Below, in pieces: positions 6,956 through 12,932 of a stretch of 12,932 nt of DNA. Within the stretch, counting starts at the first letter, position 1. The number at the start of each line of letters is the position of its first letter. Source of the DNA: Brachybacterium sp. (lineage in GTDB: Bacteria; Actinomycetota; Actinomycetes; Actinomycetales; Dermabacteraceae); the NCBI GenBank assembly GCA_030451965.1, contig JAKDNE010000048.1, positions 1 through 12,932 on the forward strand, in the 5' to 3' direction. The translations under genes and the position numbers were made by a program. The notes beneath the pieces were generated by a model. It was not told the DNA's origin, ran no database searches, and saw nothing but the letters and a program-made list of their open reading frames with translations.

Positions 6956-9900
6956 TCAACGACGCGGGGCCTGTGGGACTTCACGACCGGCGCGGGGAGT
7001 GTCGCGTCGCTCGTGTGCGGCGCCCCTCAGGCCTGCAGCGGGAGATTCGGTGACGTCGAAGGTGACATCGAGCCGTGACACCAGTCGGTAGCGCAGATCA
7101 TTGGCGGGCTGGACCCCGAGCGGCGCTTCGCCGACCAAGGCACGTGACACCGCGGCGACATCGTGGCCTTGGTCGTGCGCCTCCTGCATGATGGCCGCGG
7201 TGGCTGGCCAATCGCCTTGGTCAACCAGCCGGGGATCCAGCTCGCTGGCCAAGGGCGCCCAACGCTCGGCAGGAGACTTCTCGGCGGCTGCTTGCAGTCG
7301 GGTCCGGACATCGCTGCTGTTGGCCAGCTCGTTGCGGGCGACCTCTCGGGGGTCGGCGTCCCAGGTCGAAACCGCGTCGCGTAGGTCGCGGCTCGCCTGA
7401 AATTGGGAGAGTTGCAGCCGCGCCGCGGTGGTGGCCATCCCGGGGTCCCACGCGGCACCGGGCCGGGCTGCGAGCACCCTGGCCGTGGCCAACCGGGCTT
7501 GTTCCGGAGGCAGGTTGGTCAGTCGCTCGTTGAGCAGCCGCTCGCCCAACGGGCGCCGGGTCTCCAGGGCGGCGACCAGGGCCGCAGGGCCACGCAGCTC
7601 GAGTAGGTCGGCCGGGTCGAGATCGTCGGGGAGGTGTGCGTAGCCCGGGTCCATGCCGTGCGGTGTGAGCATCCAGAAGTCCCGTTCGGCCGCGACCTGG
7701 CCGGCCACGTCGGCGTCGGTGGCTGAGACTGGGTCCCGTCGCCCCACCGCGAGCGGGGCGGCCAGCTCGTCCGGGAGCCAGGTGCCGAGCGGGGCGAGAC
7801 CGATGTAGCGGCCGGCGCTGGCGAAGGTGACGGCGATGGCGTCGATTGGCCCTTCGACGAGGACTGGGATGCTGCCGGCCTCAAGGAGGTCATCGACCGT
7901 GCCGAACAGTTGAGCACCCTTGTGGAACAGCGCAGTGTCGGCGGTGTTGAGGTACTTCGGTCCCCCCTTGTCGGCGTCGGTGAGTCGCGGGTGTCGTCTG
8001 CCAACGAACCCAAGGACCTCCTCGCCTCCGGTGCCGGGTCTGGTGATCGGGAACGTAGTCCGGTCGCGGAACCTGTCGATGAGAGTGCCGCGACGTGAGG
8101 TGACCGCGACCCCTGCCTCGAGCATCTCTTCGTCCCGCACGTCGTGCCGGCGTAGGTGGTCGACCAGATTCGTCCACCCTGCCGGCGCCTGCCCGGGCCG
8201 GAAGTGCTCGTGGCCAGCGAGATCGACTCCGAACCGCTCGGTGAGGTAGTCGCGTCCCCAGGAGTCGACGAAGCAGTTCTCGAAGAACTTCTGGGTCAGG
8301 TTGTTAATCTCCGCCATCCGCTCCCGAGTGACCGTGCAGCCCTCGAAGTCGGCCGCCCGTCCATACATCCGGCGCAGATCTGCCTCGGTGGTCTCTAGGT
8401 CGGTGATGCCACGTAGGTCCCGCAGGTAGTCGGCGAGGTTCAGATCGGCCCATATGTCCTGCTCCTCGGCGTCCTCACCGGCCTGGAGTGTCGCGTCGGG
8501 GTCGAGCCCGGTTGAGAGTTCCGGGCCGTTCTCGGCCAACGGCGCGTCGTGGTCGGCTGGGTCGCCGACCACGGGGGCATCGGCCGGAGGTTCGACGCCT
8601 TCCCACAGGTCCTCGGGCGGCTCTTCCTCAGGGTGCGGCAGATCGCGGCTGTGTGGGTCGGGGATCGGGTCGAGTGTGATGGAGGTGTGCCACACCAGGG
8701 CTTGGCACTCATCCACGTCGTCGTAGGGCATCGGGGTGCTCGCCGTGAGCAGGCCCTCTAGCTGCCAACCGCGCTGCATGCCGTGGTCAAGGTTCGCGAC
8801 CAGCGCAGGCCACCAGGTACTCGCTTGGAGCCGCTCGGCGCGCACTGCGCCGACCAGTTCGGCGAGGAGCGGCGCCCAGTCCGCGTGGACCTGGTCGTGC
8901 TGGATGGGGGTACCGACCTGTTCGGCGACCGCGAGCGTGAGATGTCGCGCCATGCGCCACCACAGCGCCGCGGCGGCGTGCTCGTCAGGAAGGGGCCGCA
9001 CTTGGACTGCGGAGCGCAGCAGTTGGTGCGCGTCGAGACCGGTGCGCGACATAGCGGCGAGTCGTTCGGCGAGCAGGGGAGTGAACTCGTCTCCGCCTAC
9101 CTGCGGCGCGACGGCGTGCAGGAGGTGGCGCCACTCCTTGAGGGCAGGCGTGTGGTCGCCGGTGACCTTCCGTGTCAGGCGACGCTGGTACGTGGCTGCG
9201 GCCTTCTGGAGCTGGGCCGGCCCGGTGGGGCGCCGGTCCTCGGCGGCGACCTGCATGGCTGCGCGCCACACCTCGACGTCCGCCACGGTCGCGTCGTCAG
9301 CCCGGAGACCGTTGTGTGCCCACGAGGGCAGCGACCCGCTGCTGGCTGCGGTCCCAGCACGATCCCGGACCTGGTCGGCGAGGTCGGAGACGAGCTGGGA
9401 ACGGCCGGTGAGATAGGCCCCCCAGCGCGCGTCTTTGGCGACTCGGGTGGGGATGCCGGGTGTCCATGGCAAGGGCCCGACTCCAGCGTTGCGGTGTCCA
9501 GTGGCGTCCAGTCGCCAGTCGAGCACGGCGGCGCGGTCGTGTGCTGAGGCCAACTCATGGCCAGTGGCGGCCTCCTGGAGTAGCGCGGCGGGGCTCTCGC
9601 CGTGTGCGCCGAGCAACAACAGATGGGCGCGCAGGGTGGGCCAGGCCGCCTCGTCGACCAGGCCGGGGAGGACCTGCTCGACGGTGGCATCAAGTGCATC
9701 GACGACCTCGGGACCGACGACCTGCTCGGCGGCGAAGTAGAGGCTGTCCAGGTACTGCTGGGTGGCCGCACCGAGCCGGGTGGCGGGGTCGGCCTGCTCG
9801 CGCATCAGGGTGGTCGCGGACCGTTGGGCGGCGTCGTTGGCCAGCATCGACTCGAGCATGTCGGTCGGTGTGAGCGGGCGGATCAAGGTCGGGTGGAGGA

Positions 9901-12772
9901 CCGAGTGCGGATCGCCGTCGCCGACCAGTTCGAGGTAGATGTGATTGGCGACGGCGCCGCGGGACATCAGGGTGTACAGCAGCTGACGCGATTCCTGGCC
10001 GGTGGCCAGGCCGTGCGTCTTGTCCGCGGTCAGGCCTTGTGCGCGGTGCACGGTGGAGGCGTACCCGAGCTCGGTATGGCTGCGGACGAAGGCTGCGGGA
10101 AGCCGCACGTGGCGGCCGTGCTTGAGGTGCTGGACCGTGAGCTCTCCGTTGTTCTGGTTCACATCGAGGACGGTCCATCGATCGCCGTTCTTGACCCAGT
10201 CAGTGGCCGAGACGCGTAGCCCACGGTCGTTGTCACGGGTGACGACGATGTCCCCGATGGTGGCTGAGTTTCCGTCTGCGAGTGCGGCCCACGGCCCCAG
10301 AGTCGTGGGGTCTGCGCCCTCCAGGCGGCTGGCCTGTGCGCGACGGTTCAAGTCGCTGACCAGCTCACGAGAGGGGGCGAGCATCATGGAGTCCAGTCCC
10401 TGGCCACGATCTGCCTGCCACGACGCGAACACCTCCTCGGTCATCGTGGCTAGATCGCCTACACGGACGCGGCCGTGGTCCAGGTAGAAGCCGAGCGACT
10501 CGGGCTTGCCTTCCCGCAGCGCCAGTGAGGCGGCACCTTCGGCGGGGTCTTGGAACCGGACCAGTTCGGTGAGTTGGAGCGCGCCGTGGGTGGCCTGGAT
10601 GTCACGGAGGATCCCGCCTGCACCGATCGCGGCCAGCTGCTGGTCGTCGCCGATGAGGCGGACACTGCCGCCGCGGGTGAGGACGTGGCTCACGACGGTG
10701 TCGAGGGATTGGGTGTCGGCCATGCCGGCTTCGTCGATGATCAGCAAAGTGTTGGCGCCGATGTCGCGCGCTGGTTTGAGGTCGTTCTCGATGGCGGTGA
10801 CGAGCATGGCCAGTGAGTCTGAGGGAGCCTGGATCTTCTCGCCCAGCAGCTTGGCCGCGCCCGTCGCTGTGGCCGCTCCCATTACCGTGCCACCAGCCGA
10901 TGTCCAGGACCGCGAGAGCACTTCCATGGCTGTGGTCTTGCCGGATCCGGCCGGGGCGATCGCTAGTTGGAGTCGGGCGCCGGAGGTGGCCATCTCGCGC
11001 ACGAGGGTTGCCTGTCCGGCGTTGAGGGCGAGTCCGTTCGCCTGCGATTCCAGGAGTGCGACCCCGACCCTTGACTCCTCGACGGTGAATCCGTCGCGGC
11101 GGCCGGCGGCGGCGACAACCCGCTGCTCGGCCCCCAAAACCTTGGATGAGGTGTACAGGTCGGCGCCGGCCACGGTGTAGACCGAGGAGCCGTCGACCCG
11201 GCGTAGGTCGGGAGTCTCCGCGAGGCCGTCCGATGGTCGCGCGAGGCTGACCGAGTGGCCATCGAGGACGTCGCGGACGAGCAGGTCGGCCACGGCGCTG
11301 ACCTGGCTGGTGGGCACGTTCGCGGTGCGTACCTGCCGTTGGGCGTCGGCGTAGACGTGCCAGTACTGCCAGGTGGCCCGACTGCCCTCCATCGTTGCCA
11401 CAATCCGGGCGGTGGCCGCACTGAACCACTTGGAGTCGGTCAGCGATGCGGCGGCAGCCTTCGGATTCAGGGCGCCGTGGATCATCTGCTTCAGCCGGCG
11501 TGCCGACCCCAGCACTGCGACGGCTTCGCGGTCCCAGGCGTCCCGCTGCGCGGCCAGGGTGCGGGGCTCGTGCTTGGCCTCGCGGGTCTCCAGGGTCGCC
11601 TGCTGGGCCAGGTGCAGCGCCTCGACTGGCGTTGCGGGGCGGCCATGCGTGGCCTGGAACTGCATCGCGAGGACTGTGCGCCGGTCCTCGACGTTCAGGC
11701 GCCGCTTGGAGAACCGGGTGTTCAGGGCCGGGTCGACGCCGACGATCTCGCGCACCGGCCGCTTACGGGCATCCTCGTTCGGGCGCTCCGCGAACCGCAC
11801 CCCGAGAGTGTCGACCAGGTGGTGCTCGAGGGCGGTGTTGTAGACCTCCGAGGCCGCCACGGTGGCCTTGAACAGGACTCGGCCGTCGATCGCGCGCCAC
11901 TTGCCGTCCAGGGTCTGCACTTTGTTCGCGACCGCGACGTGGGTGTGCAGATCGGGGTCCCCGGCGCGGGAATCGCGATGGGTGAACGCGGTCGCTACCA
12001 GGCCGCGGACGTCGACCTGACGGACCCCGTTGGTGCCCATCCGGGTGAACAGGGCCTTGTTCTCCACGAATCCCAGGGCATCGGAGACGGCCGTCTGGTG
12101 AGCCCGCTCAATCAGGGCAGCGGTCTTGGGGTCGGCCACGGCCCACAGGGTGGAGACGCTCTTGACGGGGCTGAAGGTGAGGTCAAAACCGGCAACGGCA
12201 TTGGTCTTGGGCCGCGAGTGCTTCGCGATTGTGGCCGCGAGCTCGCGCGCATCGGCTGCGTCTCTGCCGTGCTCGTCACGGAAGAAGTCGTGTGCGACCT
12301 CGGTACGGATCTTGGCGCGATCGGCGGCCGGGATCGGCCAATCGGCGGGCAGTCCTGCGGCGTCATTCGCGGCGGCGATCCGTGTCGCTACCTCGATCCG
12401 AAAGGTGCTGACATCGTTCGCATACACCTTGAACGGCAGACCCAGTCGACTGGCGGCCCGATACTCCGCGTCGGTCGCGGTGGCTTGGCCCGGGCGTCCG
12501 ATGCGCCGGTCCAGCTCTTTGACTCGTTCGTCGGCAAGGGGATGGAGCCCAGCACCGAACAGTGCCGACATCTGGTCCGAGGTGACGATGTTGCCGACCT
12601 CGAGGCCGTCGATGCCGGCCATGCCCGAACCCACCCATACCCCGGGGCTCTCACCCTTCTCGGTGTAGTAGCTGGCCAGCCCCACATGTCCCTTGTCGGT
12701 GGCATCCAGCGCTGCGACCTGACGGGTCAGATAGTCATAACCCGATCCCGCAGTGAGCTTGTGGATGCTCAT
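6956..12772 (-). CDS. MobF-type relaxase fused to RecD-like helicase and DnaG-like primase
   Basis: A 1938-residue enzyme expected to nick oriT, stay covalently bound to the 5' end and unwind the strand. Residues 1-330 form the MobF (TrwC/TraI) relaxase domain: candidate catalytic tyrosines Y35/Y36 in ASYYTEKG, the FDLTFSPVKSVS segment near 196-207, and a metal triad H265, H276, H278 (DLHTH). Residues about 560-955 are a RecD-like superfamily 1 helicase: APAGSGKTT 606-614, LLIIDEA 676-682, GDDQQL 708-713, HRAQGLT 909-915. Residues 980-1440 are Ala/Leu-rich and unassigned, ending in an acidic linker. Residues about 1485-1700 match the DnaG catalytic core with its Toprim: PKYLN 1605-1609, VEGPIDAIA 1639-1647 (E1640, D1644) and DADVAG 1686-1691. 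No CHC2 zinc finger is seen. I start at ATG 12772 because the family begins MSIHKLTAG and GGGGG lies about 8 bases upstream. The ATG at 12778 would leave only 2 bases. Confidence 0.92.
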   Translation of the reverse strand: MSIHKLTAGSGYDYLTRQVAALDATDKGHVGLASYYTEKGESPGVWVGSGMAGIDGLEVGNIVTSDQMSALFGAGLHPLADERVKELDRRIGRPGQATATDAEYRAASRLGLPFKVYANDVSTFRIEVATRIAAANDAAGLPADWPIPAADRAKIRTEVAHDFFRDEHGRDAADARELAATIAKHSRPKTNAVAGFDLTFSPVKSVSTLWAVADPKTAALIERAHQTAVSDALGFVENKALFTRMGTNGVRQVDVRGLVATAFTHRDSRAGDPDLHTHVAVANKVQTLDGKWRAIDGRVLFKATVAASEVYNTALEHHLVDTLGVRFAERPNEDARKRPVREIVGVDPALNTRFSKRRLNVEDRRTVLAMQFQATHGRPATPVEALHLAQQATLETREAKHEPRTLAAQRDAWDREAVAVLGSARRLKQMIHGALNPKAAAASLTDSKWFSAATARIVATMEGSRATWQYWHVYADAQRQVRTANVPTSQVSAVADLLVRDVLDGHSVSLARPSDGLAETPDLRRVDGSSVYTVAGADLYTSSKVLGAEQRVVAAAGRRDGFTVEESRVGVALLESQANGLALNAGQATLVREMATSGARLQLAIAPAGSGKTTAMEVLSRSWTSAGGTVMGAATATGAAKLLGEKIQAPSDSLAMLVTAIENDLKPARDIGANTLLIIDEAGMADTQSLDTVVSHVLTRGGSVRLIGDDQQLAAIGAGGILRDIQATHGALQLTELVRFQDPAEGAASLALREGKPESLGFYLDHGRVRVGDLATMTEEVFASWQADRGQGLDSMMLAPSRELVSDLNRRAQASRLEGADPTTLGPWAALADGNSATIGDIVVTRDNDRGLRVSATDWVKNGDRWTVLDVNQNNGELTVQHLKHGRHVRLPAAFVRSHTELGYASTVHRAQGLTADKTHGLATGQESRQLLYTLMSRGAVANHIYLELVGDGDPHSVLHPTLIRPLTPTDMLESMLANDAAQRSATTLMREQADPATRLGAATQQYLDSLYFAAEQVVGPEVVDALDATVEQVLPGLVDEAAWPTLRAHLLLLGAHGESPAALLQEAATGHELASAHDRAAVLDWRLDATGHRNAGVGPLPWTPGIPTRVAKDARWGAYLTGRSQLVSDLADQVRDRAGTAASSGSLPSWAHNGLRADDATVADVEVWRAAMQVAAEDRRPTGPAQLQKAAATYQRRLTRKVTGDHTPALKEWRHLLHAVAPQVGGDEFTPLLAERLAAMSRTGLDAHQLLRSAVQVRPLPDEHAAAALWWRMARHLTLAVAEQVGTPIQHDQVHADWAPLLAELVGAVRAERLQASTWWPALVANLDHGMQRGWQLEGLLTASTPMPYDDVDECQALVWHTSITLDPIPDPHSRDLPHPEEEPPEDLWEGVEPPADAPVVGDPADHDAPLAENGPELSTGLDPDATLQAGEDAEEQDIWADLNLADYLRDLRGITDLETTEADLRRMYGRAADFEGCTVTRERMAEINNLTQKFFENCFVDSWGRDYLTERFGVDLAGHEHFRPGQAPAGWTNLVDHLRRHDVRDEEMLEAGVAVTSRRGTLIDRFRDRTTFPITRPGTGGEEVLGFVGRRHPRLTDADKGGPKYLNTADTALFHKGAQLFGTVDDLLEAGSIPVLVEGPIDAIAVTFASAGRYIGLAPLGTWLPDELAAPLAVGRRDPVSATDADVAGQVAAERDFWMLTPHGMDPGYAHLPDDLDPADLLELRGPAALVAALETRRPLGERLLNERLTNLPPEQARLATARVLAARPGAAWDPGMATTAARLQLSQFQASRDLRDAVSTWDADPREVARNELANSSDVRTRLQAAAEKSPAERWAPLASELDPRLVDQGDWPATAAIMQEAHDQGHDVAAVSRALVGEAPLGVQPANDLRYRLVSRLDVTFDVTESPAAGLRGAAHERRDTPRAGREVPQAPRR

Positions 12773-12780
12773 CGTCATAG

Positions 12781-12785
12781 CCCCC
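12781..12785 (-). promoter_or_regulatory. Probable ribosome-binding site of the relaxase
   Basis: On the minus strand GGGGG lies about 8 bases before ATG 12772. Three of its five bases fall inside the outer arm of the nested inverted repeat, so RNA folding could hide it. Confidence 0.5.
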
Positions 12786-12851
12786 TAGGGCAGCCGACAC
12801 GCCCTTCGCGCTCACATCCGCCCGCGCGAAGGGCGTGAATATGCCCTGGGG
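12783..12851. repeat. Nested inverted repeat, candidate oriT or mRNA leader hairpin
   Basis: Inner arms CACGCCCTTCGCGC (12798-12811) and GCGCGAAGGGCGTG (12824-12837) are a perfect 14-bp inverted repeat around a 12-base loop. Outer arms CCCTAGGGCA (12783-12792) and TGCCCTGGGG (12842-12851) pair over 10 positions with one T/G mismatch, separated from the inner stem by 5 and 4 bases. It ends about 10 bases before the relaxase start. MobF oriT sites commonly carry such repeats close to the nic site and lie next to the relaxase gene, so this is the best oriT candidate here. I cannot identify a nic site. It would also fold in the relaxase mRNA leader. Confidence 0.55.
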
Positions 12852-12932
12852 TTGATTCGCGGCCTTGTCTCCGGGAATGCAAGAGGTGTGTGGAGGTTGG
12901 TTGTTGGCGTCTGAGGTGGGGGGACGTGGGGC
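12852..12932. other. Non-coding G/T-rich tail upstream of the relaxase
   Basis: These 81 bases hold no supported gene. The last 55 are strongly G and T biased on the plus strand, with GGTGTGTGGAGG and GGTTGGTTGTTGG tracts. I see no convincing -35/-10 pair for the relaxase on the minus strand. The promoter, or the rest of oriT, may lie here or beyond the window. Confidence 0.35.

Noticed and set aside
6880..6984. N-terminal extension of the tandem-HTH gene to the GTG at 6984
   Set aside because: The 35 extra residues are Ser/Arg/His/Cys-rich and look non-coding, there is no ribosome-binding site, and it overlaps the relaxase end. It is not excluded, because coupling to relaxase translation is possible.
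11255..12838. Long plus-strand open frame (527 residues) opposite the relaxase N-terminus
   Set aside because: It lies fully antisense to a domain with clear MobF and helicase motifs, has low-complexity Gly/Arg/Val-rich composition and no recognisable motif. Long shadow frames are expected in high-GC DNA.
12852..12932. Promoter for the relaxase on the minus strand
   Set aside because: TTGCAT is present but no acceptable -10 box follows at 16-18 bases.

Overview
The window is high-GC DNA with dense, often overlapping genes. The protein families point to an actinobacterium (Actinomycetota). It looks like part of the conjugation module of an integrative conjugative element or conjugative plasmid. 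I see no rRNA, tRNA, CRISPR array, insertion sequence or attachment site, and I cannot place the host below phylum.

Left half (1-6376, plus strand), a type IV secretion operon of five genes. (1) The C-terminal ATPase part of a VirB4/TraC-like motor, cut by the window edge. (2) A 775-residue exported protein joining a DNase I-fold (EEP) hydrolase domain to three cell-wall modules: lysozyme/transglycosylase-like, M15-like and M23/LytM. (3) A two-helix membrane protein. (4) A TraG/VirD4-type coupling ATPase without its own membrane segment. (5) A small DUF4913-like protein. Genes 3/4 and 4/5 overlap by ATGA, so translation is probably coupled. Gene 3 looks like the N-terminal membrane half of the coupling protein encoded separately.

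Right half (6439-12932, minus strand). A 1938-residue relaxase reads leftward. It has an N-terminal MobF (TrwC/TraI-like) relaxase domain, a RecD-like helicase and a C-terminal DnaG-like primase core with a complete Toprim motif set. A small tandem-HTH DNA-binding protein follows it. Upstream of the relaxase lies a 14-bp perfect inverted repeat nested in a second imperfect one. It is the best oriT candidate here and may also control relaxase translation.

Inferred workflow: the relaxase nicks and unwinds DNA at oriT and may prime it. The split coupling protein docks it to the secretion channel, VirB4 powers the channel, and the multidomain exported enzyme opens the peptidoglycan. The HTH protein probably regulates relaxase expression or the element's behaviour. 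The most unusual items are the four-enzyme exported fusion, the relaxase-helicase-primase fusion and the nested hairpin.
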